Shown piece by piece: positions 52,448 through 61,107 of a stretch of 64,000 nt of DNA. Source of the DNA: Collinsella sp. An7. Its GTDB lineage: Bacteria; Actinomycetota; Coriobacteriia; Coriobacteriales; Coriobacteriaceae. Made by a program: the position numbers and the translations under genes. The stretch lies in the NCBI RefSeq assembly GCF_002159335.1, contig NZ_NFHP01000001.1, positions 62,001 to 126,000 on the forward strand, read 5' to 3'. Below the pieces are notes generated by a model, which made no database searches, was not told the origin of the DNA, and was given only the letters and a program-made list of their open reading frames with translations. Numbering within the stretch: position 1 is the stretch's first letter; each line of letters begins with the position of its first letter.

Positions 52448-53473
52448 ATGAAGGAGTACACGGTTGCCATCTTGGGCGCGACGGGCGCGGTCGGCACGCA
52501 GATGATTCAGTGCCTCGAGGAGCAGGAGTTCCCGGTCGGACGGCTCAAGCTCTTGGCGAGCGCGCGCTCGGCCGGCAAGACCATGACCTTCCGGGGCGAG
52601 GAGCTGGTGATTGAGGAGGCCACGCCCGAGGCGTTTGCCGGCTGCGACATCGTGCTCGGCGCGGCCGACGACGCCGTTGCCAAGCGCCTGCTGCCGACGG
52701 CCGTTGAGGCCGGGGCCGTTGTGGTCGACAACTCTCACGCCTTCCGCATGGATCCCGAGGTGCCGCTCGTCATCCCCGAGATCAACGCGTCCGACGTTGC
52801 GTGGCACCACGGCATCATCGCCAACCCCAACTGCGCGACCATCATCGCGCTTGTGCCTACCTGGCCGCTGCATCAGCTGGCGGGCGTGCGTCGCATGATC
52901 GTCTCTACCTATCAGGCCGCTTCGGGCGCCGGCGCTCCGGGCATGGCCGAGCTCGAGCAGCAAATCGAGGCGCTCGGCCGCGGCGAGGCGATCCCTGAGC
53001 CGCGGGCGTTTGCCGCGCAGCTCGTGAGCAACCTTATCCCGCAGATTGGCGGCTTTGACGACGAGGGCTACACCTCCGAGGAGATGAAGCTTCAAAACGA
53101 GGGTCGCAAGATCATGCACCTGCCCGAGCTCGCCGTGTGCTGCACCTGCGTGCGCGTGCCGGTGCTGCGCTCGCACTCCGAGAGCGTGACCCTTGAGTTT
53201 AGGCGGCCCATCTCGGTGGAGGAGGCCCGTGCGGCACTTGCGGCGGCCCCGGGCGTGCGCCTGGTGGACGACCGTACGGCAGAGAGCGCGCACGACCGCT
53301 ACCCCATGCCGATCGACACTTCCGACCAGGACCTCATCTGGGTCGGCCGCGTGCGCCGCGACATTTCCAACCCCGATACGGCCAGCGGCATCACCTTCTG
53401 GTGCTGCGGCGACCAGATTCGCAAGGGCGCGGCGACCAACGCCGTCCAAATCGCAAAGTTGCTCACTGAGTAG
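52448..53473 (+). CDS. asd: Aspartate-semialdehyde dehydrogenase
   Basis: Reduces aspartyl phosphate to aspartate semialdehyde, the step after LysC. In 341 residues: NADP-binding GATGAVG (10-16), the active-site cysteine in ANPNCATII (Cys129) and the substrate-binding KIMHLPELAVCCTCVRVPVL block near 220. The bacterial class has NCST at the active site, here NCAT. GGGAGG lies eight bases before the ATG at 52448. Homoserine dehydrogenase, which would link this to thrB/thrC, is not in the window. Confidence 0.95.
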   Translation: MKEYTVAILGATGAVGTQMIQCLEEQEFPVGRLKLLASARSAGKTMTFRGEELVIEEATPEAFAGCDIVLGAADDAVAKRLLPTAVEAGAVVVDNSHAFRMDPEVPLVIPEINASDVAWHHGIIANPNCATIIALVPTWPLHQLAGVRRMIVSTYQAASGAGAPGMAELEQQIEALGRGEAIPEPRAFAAQLVSNLIPQIGGFDDEGYTSEEMKLQNEGRKIMHLPELAVCCTCVRVPVLRSHSESVTLEFRRPISVEEARAALAAAPGVRLVDDRTAESAHDRYPMPIDTSDQDLIWVGRVRRDISNPDTASGITFWCCGDQIRKGAATNAVQIAKLLTE

Positions 53474-53486
53474 GTTTGCTCCCGGC

Positions 53487-53594
53487 GGACCGGCATGGGT
53501 CGGGCCCCGGTCTTCCCCAAGGACGCTCGGCGCCTTCGGCTCGCTGTGCGACTCGCGTCCACGGGGAAGACCGGGGCCCGACCCATGCCGGTCC
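53487..53594. repeat. Long perfect palindrome after asd, family D copy 4
   Basis: 32-base arms (53487-53518 and 53563-53594) are perfectly complementary. The 44-base centre has GGCGCCTTCGGCTCG and GACTCG in common with the centre at 48897-48956. Starts 14 bases after the asd stop. Confidence 0.9.
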
Positions 53595-53746
53595 TGCGCT
53601 CACCTGCTCGTTCGCGTGGGGAAAGGTAGAGAGTCTTCCTTGCCTGGGGGTTGGGAGTTGTGGGGGCGTGGTACAAAGAGAAGTAGGTATTCGGGCGCGA
53701 CGCAGCGCGGGCTGTGCACCTCGCCGTGCGGACGAAAGGATGGCAC

Positions 53747-54667
53747 ATGAGAACGCAGGAAATCGGGCAGTCGGGGCTTGAGGCGTCGCGCGTGGCGCTC
53801 GGCGTGATGCGCTTTGCGGGCATGCCGCAGCCGGCTGCCACCGCATCGGTTGCCGCAGCGCTCGAGGCGGGCATCTCCTTCTTTGACACGGCGGACATCT
53901 ACGGCGGCGGCGAAAGCACCCGCGTGCTCGGCGCGGCCCTCGGCGAGCTCGGCGTAGCGCGTGAGGAGGTCGTCCTCCAGACTAAGGCGGGCATCGTGCC
54001 AGGGGCGCGCTACGACTTCTCGCGCGCGCACCTCGAGGCTGCCCTCGATGCGGAGCTCGAGCGCCTCCAGACCGACTACGTGGACTTCTTCCTGCTGCAC
54101 CGCCCCGACCCGCTCCTCGATATCGACGAGCTTGCCGAGACCCTCGGTGGCATGCTCGAGTCGGGCAAGGTCCGCCACCTCGGCGTGAGCAACATGAACC
54201 CTTGGCAGATCGACCTTGTGCAGGCAACGATCGACGCTCCGCTCGAGGTCAACCAGCTGCAGTTTGGTCTCGGCCACACACAGCTCATCAGCAGTGGGCT
54301 GCACGTCAACATGGCTGACGACACCGCCGCCGAGCGCGGAACGGGCTGCATCGAGTGCGCGCGCCTCTACGGTATGACGATCCAGGCTTGGAGTCCCTAC
54401 CAGTTTGGCACCTTTGCCGGGTGCTTTATCGGCCATACGGACTTCCCCGAGCTCAACGCGGCGCTCGATGAGGTGGCCGCCGAGCACGGCACCACGCCTA
54501 CTGCGGTGGCAACGGCGTGGATCTTGCGACATCCCGCCCAGATGCAGGTCATCTGCGGCTCCACCTCGCCCGAGCACATCCGCGAGTCGGCCGCCGGTGC
54601 CGACATCGAGCTCACGCGCGAGCAGTGGTGGAAGCTCTATCAGGCAGCGGGCAACGACCTTCCCTAA
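53747..54667 (+). CDS. Aldo/keto reductase
   Basis: A 306-residue NADPH-dependent carbonyl reductase of the AKR TIM-barrel family. Visible are FFDTADIYGGGESTRVLG with the catalytic Asp and Tyr, VVLQTKAGI with the catalytic Lys, VDFFLLHRPDPLLD with the histidine, and LGVSNMNPWQID, then QAWSPY. The C-terminal ICGSTSPEHIRESA binds the cofactor phosphate. It looks like the YdhF-type AKR group; the substrate is unknown. GAAAGGA lies before the ATG at 53747. It converges with the FtsX permease gene over a shared terminator. Confidence 0.93.
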   Translation: MRTQEIGQSGLEASRVALGVMRFAGMPQPAATASVAAALEAGISFFDTADIYGGGESTRVLGAALGELGVAREEVVLQTKAGIVPGARYDFSRAHLEAALDAELERLQTDYVDFFLLHRPDPLLDIDELAETLGGMLESGKVRHLGVSNMNPWQIDLVQATIDAPLEVNQLQFGLGHTQLISSGLHVNMADDTAAERGTGCIECARLYGMTIQAWSPYQFGTFAGCFIGHTDFPELNAALDEVAAEHGTTPTAVATAWILRHPAQMQVICGSTSPEHIRESAAGADIELTREQWWKLYQAAGNDLP

Positions 54668-54681
54668 CCTGAGAATACGGG

Positions 54682-54716
54682 AACGGGCGCGCTTCTCATC
54701 GAGGGGGGCGCCCGTT
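54682..54716. terminator. Hairpin shared by convergent AKR and permease genes
   Basis: AACGGGCG (54682-54689) pairs with CGCCCGTT (54709-54716), which overlaps the permease stop codon. T-tracts are weak on both sides. Confidence 0.5.
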
Positions 54717-57700
54717 ACTCGGCGCTCTTGAGCGCGCCCACCATGTCCACGCGGTCGAGCATGCGGTTGCAGATCATGCTCACCGCAATGGCAAACACCG
54801 TGCTAAACGCCGCCGCCAGGGCATAGCACCACGGGTCTACGATCACGTCAAAATAGATCGACGGCATCTTGAGGATGTAGGTGAAGCTCTCGGAGAGCGC
54901 CCAGCCCGCGGGCAGACCCACGATGATCCCCAGAAGGGTCAGCACGAAGGTCTCCTTGTTGATGTAGGTGCGCACCTCGCGCTTGCGGAAGCCGAGTACC
55001 TTGATGGTGGCGATTTCGCGCTCGCGCTCGCCGATGTTGACTGTCGAAAGCGTAAAGAGCACCACGAAGGCGAGCCCCGCGGCCAGCCCGATCACCACGT
55101 AAACCACCACGTTGATGAGCGTGAAGCTCTGCTCGAACTGCTCGTGCATCTTGGCCACGCTCGTGATGGAGAGCCACTCCTCCTCGGCGTCGAGCGTGTC
55201 GGCAAAGGCGGCCTGCTCGTCGCGCGAGCCGGTAAGGTGCGCAAAGAAGCCGTTGAGCTCGAGCGGGCCAAAGAGCTTTTCGTAGACGTCCTCGGTCATG
55301 TAAACGGCGTTGCCGAGGTAGTTGCGCGTGATGGCGGCAATCTTGGTCTCGGCCTTGTCGAGCGCGCTCGTGGTGAGCTCGGCCTCGTCGCCCGCACTGA
55401 GCCCGAGCACCGTCGCCGCGTTGTTGGTGATGACCACGCCCGCGTCATCAAGGCTGATCGGCTTGCCGTCGAGCTCCTGCAGCGAGACGTAGTCGTCGAT
55501 GGAGGCGCCCGCGGGAATCACGTAGAGCTGCATGCTCTCCTTGGCGCCGTTGTGCTCCACGGTGATGTTGTCCACGCCGATGGACTCGATGTTCGTTACC
55601 TCGTTCGAGCCTTCGAGCCGCTCGAGGCAGGTCTGGTAGTCGTCTGGGGTGGTGGCGGCCAAAAGGTCGTAGCGGTAGATCTGCTCGTACTGTCGCGGCG
55701 CCAGCGACTCAACGGTGTTCTTGATCGAGAAGCCGCAGATAAGGAGCGCCGTGCACCCCATGATGCCAAAAATCGTCATGGCGAGGCGCTTCTTGTAGCG
55801 AAAGAGGTTGCGCGCGGTGACCTTGTTGAGGAAGCTCATCCGCCGCCACAGGGGCCCGATGTGCTCGAGGAAGATGCGCGAGCCGGCGCGCGGCGCCTTG
55901 GGGCGCATGAGGGTGGCCGGGGTCTCGCGGAGGTCTGCCCGGCAGCTCAAGAAGGTTGAGCCGCCAATGCCCACCACAAAGGCCAGGATGCCGAGCGCTG
56001 CGTAGAACGCGTTGAAGTGCAGGCTAAAGAGCGGCAGCAGGTACATGGCCTGGAAGATATAGAAGAGGATGAAGGGGATGACCACAAAGCCTGCGATGTC
56101 GCCGATGATCCCGCCGATGAGGGCGGCCGAGACGGCGTAGACGAGGTATTTGGAGAGGATGCGTGCCTTGGAGTAGCCGAGCGCTTTGTAGAGGCCGATG
56201 AGCCCGCGCTCCTCGTCCACCATGCGGGTGGCGGTGGTGAGGCTCACGAGGATGGCCACGACAAAGAAGATGACGGGGATGATCTGGGCGATGGTCTCGA
56301 TGGACGAGGCGTCGGAGTCGACGCTCGAGAAGCTGCCGAGGCCCGAGCGGTCCTGCACGTACCAGGTGGCGAGGTCCACGTCGGCAACCTGCTGGCGCGC
56401 GTCGGCGATCTGGTTGGCGGCGTTCTGGCGCTCCTCGGCGAGCGTGGCGCGGCCGTCATCGATCTGGGCCTGGCCGTCGGCGATCTGGGCGAGGCCGTCC
56501 TCGAGCGTGGCGCGCGCCTCGGCAAGCTGGGCGAGGGTGTCGGCGCGGCGCTGGTTGAGCTCGGCCTGGCCCTGGGCGAGCTCCGTCTGGCCGGCGGCGA
56601 TGGTGGCCGCGTTGGCGTCGAGGAGTTCGCGGGCGGCCACGAGCTGGTCGTAGGAGTCCCAGAGCTTCTGCCAGCCGGCGTCGATCGCGGTCTGCTGCTT
56701 GGCAAACTCCTGCTCGGCAGCCTGCGTGGCCAGCTCGATGCCCGCGGTGAGCTGGGGGAGGGCGGCCTCTGCCTGGGCAAGACCCGAAGCAGCTTGGATG
56801 CGACTGCTGGCGAGGAAGGTGGCGTTCTGCTCGTACTCGGGGCTGGCCAGGTTGGCGAGGTTTTCGGTGAGGCTGGCAAGACCCCTGTTGAGGCTGGCGA
56901 TTCCATCGAGGGCGTTGTTCAGCTGTTCGAGGCCGGATGCGGCGGTGTCGCTCAACTGTTGCATGTCTGCCTGCTTGACCTGCAACTGGTTAAGCTCTTC
57001 AGTGCGCTTGTCGCGTTCAGCCTCAAGATCGGCGCGGTCGGGGTCGTCCTCGGCGAGGCCGTCGAGCTTGGCGTTGATGTCGTCGAGCTCGCCCTGTGTG
57101 ACGGAGATGTTTGCAGCAAGTTCTTGGAGCTGCTGGTCGAGGGCCGCGATGCTGGATTGAGTCTCCTCGATCTTGGCGGCAAGAACCTGTTGCTGTCCGT
57201 CGAGTGCCTCGGTAATCTTCGGGGCGGCCTGCTCTACAACGGTGTTCGCATTGTTGACCGCCTGGGCAAAGTTCTGCACTGCCTGATTGACGGCGTCCGC
57301 ATCGGTGGCGTCAACATTTTTAACGGCGTCCCAAGTGGTGCTTATGCTTGCGGCGGCGTTGCGGAGTTGCGCGGCAAGCGCTGCGAGCATGGCGGACGCG
57401 TCGGCGTTTTCGTCGGCGCTTGAGCCGGTATCGGCATCGCCGCTGCCCTCACTCTCACCGCCGGCTGCCTCTCCCGATCCTGCCGCCCCAAACTGCCCCA
57501 GCCCGTCGGCAAGCTGCGTGAGCCCGTCCGTCAGCTGCGCGACTCCGGCGTCCAGCTCGTCAATCTGCCCCGGCAGCGTGTCTACCACCGCCTGGGCCTC
57601 GTCGCGCTGCGCCTCGAGGCTCGCAATCGTGGTGTTGTAGAACTCATCCCGTGCGGCGTCGAGCGCTGCCTGGCCGTCGCGCAACTGCTGCTCCGCGTCC

Positions 57701-58854
57701 GGCAGGGCGGCGTTGTAGGCGGTAACGCCCGCCTCCAGGTCGGCGCGGCCCTGCTCGAGTTGGGCCAGCCCCTCGGCGAGGCTCGTGCGGTTGGTGTCGA
57801 TCACGGCCTGCGCGCTGTCGAGCTGCGCAAGCGCATCGGACTCCTGCCGGTCGAGTTCGCGCTGGCCGTCGAGCGCCTCGGCCAGGCTCTCGTCAAGCGT
57901 CGTCTGCGCATCATCGAGCTCGCGCGCGGCGTCGGCGAGCTGCCGCTCGGCATCGGCCTCGTTCTCGGCAATGCTCTCGAGCGCCTCGTCCTGAATCTCC
58001 TGCGTACGGGCGCGCTCGCGCTGCGGAGCAAGGTCCTCCACACGCTCCTGCACCTCGGCCACGCGCGCCTCGTACTCGGCGGAGTAGGCGCCCAGCCCCT
58101 CGGTGCCCGAGACGCTCAGGTAGGCGATGGTGTAGGTTGCGGGGTCCACGACCTCGCTCTCGTCCACAAAGAAGGTGTAGTCGGTCGAGGTCGCCGCGCG
58201 GAAGGCCACCGGCCCCTCGGGCTGCGTGATGTTGGTGGGGTCTATGACGGTACCCACGATGGTGTACGTGCCGCCCTCGATGACAGGGTCGCCCTCGTCT
58301 GCGTCGGCGGCATCGCCCTCGGTCCCGGTGTCGGCGTCGTCGGCCGCAACCTCGTCGCCCAGGTCGGCCAAACCGGTCGGGTCCTCCTGTGGGGTGCTTT
58401 CAAACGAGAGCGTGTCGCCGATCTTCTTGCCCGATTCGTGCAGGTAGTTCTCGGTGACCGCTACCTCGCCGGCAGCCTTGGGAAGGCGTCCCTCCACCAC
58501 ATACGGCTCGTTGAGCTCGCTTGTGCCCGTGAGCGCCTTGACCGTTACCGTGGCGCGCGAGCCGTCCACGCGGGTGTAGGTGTCTTGCTGGTAGCCGCCC
58601 TCAACGCACGCCACGCCGTCCACCGTGCTCAGCTCGTCGAGGTCTGCCTGCGAAAGGCCGTAGGTCGACTGCACGCAGATGTCGTAGAGGCGCTGACGGG
58701 TATAGAGGGCGCTCGCCGCCTCGCGCAGGTCGATGCAGGCCATTGAGAGGCCGGTCAGCATCGTGGCGCCGAGCGCCGTGATGGCCACCAGCGAGATAAA
58801 ACGCTTCTTGGAGTGGCCAATCGTGCGGATGATGTCTTTGGTAAACGCCTTCAT
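54715..58854 (-). CDS. Giant FtsX-type ABC permease with extracytoplasmic coiled coil (1379 residues)
   Basis: A single-chain permease: one N-terminal helix (about 18-40), a MacB-like outside domain (40-260) with an acidic Asp/Glu/Ala stretch near 165-190, then about 560 residues (265-825) of heptad-like coiled coil rich in Gln, Ala, Leu, Asp and Glu, broken by a Gly/Ser-rich piece near 465-495. Then come the FtsX helices in two blocks (about 855-1010 and 1180-1379) around a second outside domain. The C-terminal REREIATIKVLGFRKREVRTY motif is the FtsX coupling region. Such proteins resemble the YhgE/'FtsX with SMC-like coil' exporters of Gram-positives. It overlaps no neighbour; the ATPase precedes it by 12 bp. 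Confidence 0.88.
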   Translation of the reverse strand: MKAFTKDIIRTIGHSKKRFISLVAITALGATMLTGLSMACIDLREAASALYTRQRLYDICVQSTYGLSQADLDELSTVDGVACVEGGYQQDTYTRVDGSRATVTVKALTGTSELNEPYVVEGRLPKAAGEVAVTENYLHESGKKIGDTLSFESTPQEDPTGLADLGDEVAADDADTGTEGDAADADEGDPVIEGGTYTIVGTVIDPTNITQPEGPVAFRAATSTDYTFFVDESEVVDPATYTIAYLSVSGTEGLGAYSAEYEARVAEVQERVEDLAPQRERARTQEIQDEALESIAENEADAERQLADAARELDDAQTTLDESLAEALDGQRELDRQESDALAQLDSAQAVIDTNRTSLAEGLAQLEQGRADLEAGVTAYNAALPDAEQQLRDGQAALDAARDEFYNTTIASLEAQRDEAQAVVDTLPGQIDELDAGVAQLTDGLTQLADGLGQFGAAGSGEAAGGESEGSGDADTGSSADENADASAMLAALAAQLRNAAASISTTWDAVKNVDATDADAVNQAVQNFAQAVNNANTVVEQAAPKITEALDGQQQVLAAKIEETQSSIAALDQQLQELAANISVTQGELDDINAKLDGLAEDDPDRADLEAERDKRTEELNQLQVKQADMQQLSDTAASGLEQLNNALDGIASLNRGLASLTENLANLASPEYEQNATFLASSRIQAASGLAQAEAALPQLTAGIELATQAAEQEFAKQQTAIDAGWQKLWDSYDQLVAARELLDANAATIAAGQTELAQGQAELNQRRADTLAQLAEARATLEDGLAQIADGQAQIDDGRATLAEERQNAANQIADARQQVADVDLATWYVQDRSGLGSFSSVDSDASSIETIAQIIPVIFFVVAILVSLTTATRMVDEERGLIGLYKALGYSKARILSKYLVYAVSAALIGGIIGDIAGFVVIPFILFYIFQAMYLLPLFSLHFNAFYAALGILAFVVGIGGSTFLSCRADLRETPATLMRPKAPRAGSRIFLEHIGPLWRRMSFLNKVTARNLFRYKKRLAMTIFGIMGCTALLICGFSIKNTVESLAPRQYEQIYRYDLLAATTPDDYQTCLERLEGSNEVTNIESIGVDNITVEHNGAKESMQLYVIPAGASIDDYVSLQELDGKPISLDDAGVVITNNAATVLGLSAGDEAELTTSALDKAETKIAAITRNYLGNAVYMTEDVYEKLFGPLELNGFFAHLTGSRDEQAAFADTLDAEEEWLSITSVAKMHEQFEQSFTLINVVVYVVIGLAAGLAFVVLFTLSTVNIGEREREIATIKVLGFRKREVRTYINKETFVLTLLGIIVGLPAGWALSESFTYILKMPSIYFDVIVDPWCYALAAAFSTVFAIAVSMICNRMLDRVDMVGALKSAE

Positions 58855-58866
58855 GGGAGCCTCGCG

Positions 58867-59568
58867 CTACCACTCGATGTTGGCGATGGGGGTGGGGGCG
58901 GGGTTGAGGCTCATCTCCGTCACCTTGCCGCTCTTAAAGCGGATGAGGCGGTCGGCCATGGGGGCGAGCGCCGAGTTGTGCGTGATGATGATGACCGTGA
59001 TGCCGTCGCGCCGGCAGGTGTCTTGCAAGAGCTGGAGGATTTGCTTGCCCGTTTGGTAGTCGAGCGCGCCGGTGGGCTCGTCGCAGAGCAGGAGCTTGGG
59101 GTTCTTGGCGATGGCGCGCGCGATGGAGACGCGCTGCTGCTCGCCGCCCGAGAGCTGCGCGGGGAAGTTCCCCAGGCGCCCGCTCAGGCCCACCTTGGCG
59201 AGCGTCTCGGCGGCGTCGAGCGCGCCGGGGCAGATCTGGCTTGCGAGCTCGACGTTCTCGAGCGCGGTGAGGTTGGGCACGAGGTTATAGAACTGAAAGA
59301 CAAAGCCCACGTCGGTGCGGCGGTACTCCACGAGCTCGGACTCGCTCGCGTGCGAGATGTCGCGGCCGTCCACCGTGACAGCGCCCGAGGTGAGGGTGTC
59401 CATGCCGCCCAAGATGTTGAGCGCGGTGGTCTTGCCCGCGCCCGATGCGCCGAGGATGACGGCAAGCTCGCCGCGCTCCACCTCAAAGCTTGCGCCGTCG
59501 AGGGCGTGGATGAGGGTCTCACCGGAACCGTATGCCTTGATGACGTTTTGGAACTCGATATATGCCAT
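58867..59568 (-). CDS. ABC ATPase partner of the FtsX permease (MacB/LolD type)
   Basis: A 233-residue ATPase: [20 protein letters not shown], Walker [11 protein letters not shown]-loop [20 protein letters not shown], signature LSGGEQQRV and Walker [16 protein letters not shown], ending in [20 protein letters not shown]. This is the LolD/MacB/FtsE-like group that drives FtsX permeases by mechanotransmission. The start at 59568 follows GCGAGGTT with a long spacer. The divergent TetR gene and the operator half-sites in between suggest TetR represses this operon. Confidence 0.92.
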   Translation of the reverse strand: MAYIEFQNVIKAYGSGETLIHALDGASFEVERGELAVILGASGAGKTTALNILGGMDTLTSGAVTVDGRDISHASESELVEYRRTDVGFVFQFYNLVPNLTALENVELASQICPGALDAAETLAKVGLSGRLGNFPAQLSGGEQQRVSIARAIAKNPKLLLCDEPTGALDYQTGKQILQLLQDTCRRDGITVIIITHNSALAPMADRLIRFKSGKVTEMSLNPAPTPIANIEW

Positions 59569-59613
59569 AGCGCGCAACCTCGCCGGAAGAAGCCGAACAT
59601 GCACCGTCGATTA

Positions 59614-59697
59614 CTCGACATCGTGTTGTCTACCCAGTATAGTTGGGCGCAAGACGGGTTGCGATGCGCACTCGACACCGCCGCACCAATTGTCGAG
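59614..59697. promoter_or_regulatory. Divergent promoters and candidate TetR operator
   Basis: Plus strand: TCGACA (59615-59620), 17-bp spacer, TATAGT (59638-59643), a near-consensus promoter for tetR. Minus strand: TATACT (59636-59641) could serve the ABC operon. The half-site CTCGACA occurs at 59614-59620 (overlapping the -35) and 59671-59677, with the inverted TGTCGAG at 59691-59697. Confidence 0.6.
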
Positions 59698-59766
59698 CGA
59701 TGGGCGCGCGGCCCTGCTTGCGAGGGGCGCTGTACAGGCCCGTCGACGATCTTTTGGGGAGCCGGT

Positions 59767-60324
59767 ATGAACAAGCAGCCGAAGGTCACCGAGCAGACGC
59801 GCGCAAACCTCACGGAGGCGTTTTGGACGCTCTACCTCGAGAAACCCATCGAGAAGATCACCGTGCGCGAGATCACTGAGCGCGCTGGGTACAACCGCGC
59901 CACGTTCTACCTCTATTACCGTGATGTCTACGATCTGTTTGCCCAGCTCGAGGAGGGGGTGCTCGCGCAGGTGCGCGCTTTGGTGGACGAGCGCCTGCTT
60001 GCGGGCGAGACGCTCGACTTCTCGGAGCACATGGGGCTCATCATCGACCTTGCGCAGCGTTTTGACGGCTATATGCCGCGCCTCATGACGGGCGACCCCT
60101 CGTTTGGCGATAGGTTGAAAGACATCATCGCGCCCCTGCTCGACCGCTTTATCCTGCTCGATCAGGGTTTGGCGGAGGACGAGCGAGCCATCATGCGCGA
60201 ATTCTACCTGTCCGGCCTACTTGCCGCCATCACCACATGGATGGCAACGGACCCCCGCATGCCCATCGATCGGCTGATTGCGCTCGTTGTTGGAGCCTTG
60301 GCGCCGGGCACTGCCGTGGGCTGA
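59767..60324 (+). CDS. TetR family transcriptional regulator
   Basis: A 185-residue regulator: helix-turn-helix at about 12-58 (PIEKITVREITERAGYNRATF, here split as the recognition helix RAGYNRATFYLYYRDVYDLF), then a ligand-binding helical domain with a C-terminal TetR_C-like pattern (LSGLLAAITTWMATDPRMPI). The recognition helix and 'FYLYYRD' are those of the DhaS/TetR_C_33 group. The ATG at 59767 has only a GGGGAGCCG-like site. It is divergent from the FtsX exporter operon and is the likely repressor of it; the ligand is unknown. Confidence 0.9.
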   Translation: MNKQPKVTEQTRANLTEAFWTLYLEKPIEKITVREITERAGYNRATFYLYYRDVYDLFAQLEEGVLAQVRALVDERLLAGETLDFSEHMGLIIDLAQRFDGYMPRLMTGDPSFGDRLKDIIAPLLDRFILLDQGLAEDERAIMREFYLSGLLAAITTWMATDPRMPIDRLIALVVGALAPGTAVG

Positions 60325-60407
60325 GCCGCTTGCTGCGGCTAGCTCGGTGCGCGCCGAGCGCCAGGGGAACGCTGGTCAGCGTATTCCGCACCTAGTGGGC
60401 ACCCGCG

Positions 60408-60779
60408 CTACTTAAAGCGCTTCTCGTTCTCGAGCATCTTGCCGTAGTTTTCTATCTTGTAGTTGAGGCGGTCGAGCCCGGCCTGCATCTCGGCGATGCG
60501 TGCCTCGGCAAGGTCGCGTTGTTCCTCGAGGATGGCCTTTCGCTCGGCAACGGTGTCCTCGCCCTGGTCGAGCAGGCGCATATAGGCCTGGAGCGCCTCG
60601 ATGGAGACGTTGGCGCCACGCATGCACTTGATGAACTCGATGCGCCCGCAGTCGGCCTCGGAGTAGTCGCGCACGCCGCTGGCGTTGCGGCGGATGCGGG
60701 GCAAGAGGCCGATGCGCTCGTAATAGCGCAGGGTATCGGGGGTGATTTGGTACGTCTCGGCAACTTCGGCAATGCGCAT
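60408..60779 (-). CDS. MerR family transcriptional regulator
   Basis: A 123-residue regulator: winged helix MRIAEVAETYQITPDTLRYY with ERIGLLPRIRRNASGVRDYS, then a dimerization coiled coil (about 75-118). A cysteine lies in the hinge region (FIKCMRG), at the position where AdhR-type MerR proteins sense aldehydes; there is no C-terminal metal-binding loop. This fits the AdhR/carbonyl-stress group, and the aldo/keto reductase a few genes away is a possible target, but this is inference. AAAGGA precedes the ATG. Autoregulation is suggested by its promoter. Confidence 0.9.
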   Translation of the reverse strand: MRIAEVAETYQITPDTLRYYERIGLLPRIRRNASGVRDYSEADCGRIEFIKCMRGANVSIEALQAYMRLLDQGEDTVAERKAILEEQRDLAEARIAEMQAGLDRLNYKIENYGKMLENEKRFK

Positions 60780-60807
60780 GGCGGTCCTTTCGCAGCGTCT
60801 TTACTAA

Positions 60808-60838
60808 GGTATACCGCCTAGAGCGCGCTCTAAGTCAA
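60808..60838 (-). promoter_or_regulatory. MerR-type promoter with 19-bp spacer and dyad
   Basis: Minus strand: TTGACT (-35, 60833-60838), 19-bp spacer, TATACC (-10, 60808-60813). The spacer holds the palindrome TAGAGCGCGCTCTA. Overlong 19-bp spacers with a central dyad are the hallmark of promoters twisted open by MerR activators. Confidence 0.85.
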
Positions 60839-60913
60839 CGGGAGGCCCGGGGAAGGTCCGAACTGCCCAGAAAAGGTCGGCAATTTGGAGAAAAGACGGC
60901 CGCCCGGCGTGCC

Positions 60914-61073
60914 CAAAACCCCGCGAGGCGGGGCGGGATGGGCCTTTATGCCATCTCCGCTCCGCCTTGCGGTGGGTTTTGCGCTCCGAGTGGTTGCCCG
61001 AGCCGGGCGCTACCTTGGGCAACGCCCGGCTCGGGCATACCGCATCTGTCGCCTCGCCCCGGGGCGAGGCGAC
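60914..61073. repeat. Three stacked hairpins between merR and pfkA
   Basis: Stem 1: about 27 bases at 60914-60940 (CAAAACCCCGCGAGGCGG...) against 60951-60981. Stem 2: GCCCGAGCCGGGCG (60996-61009) against CGCCCGGCTCGGGC (61023-61036). Stem 3: the 26-bp perfect palindrome GTCGCCTCGCCCC/GGGGCGAGGCGAC (61048-61073). They lie downstream of pfkA on its strand. Confidence 0.8.
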
Positions 61074-61107
61074 CGCTGACCGGTGTTTTCCAAGGTCAGG
61101 GCAACGC

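Noticed and set aside
56017-57423. A 468-codon plus-strand frame opposite the giant permease
   Set aside because: Its leucine, glycine and valine runs are the complement of coiled-coil codons. It has no ribosome-binding site, and the permease frame continues through the region.
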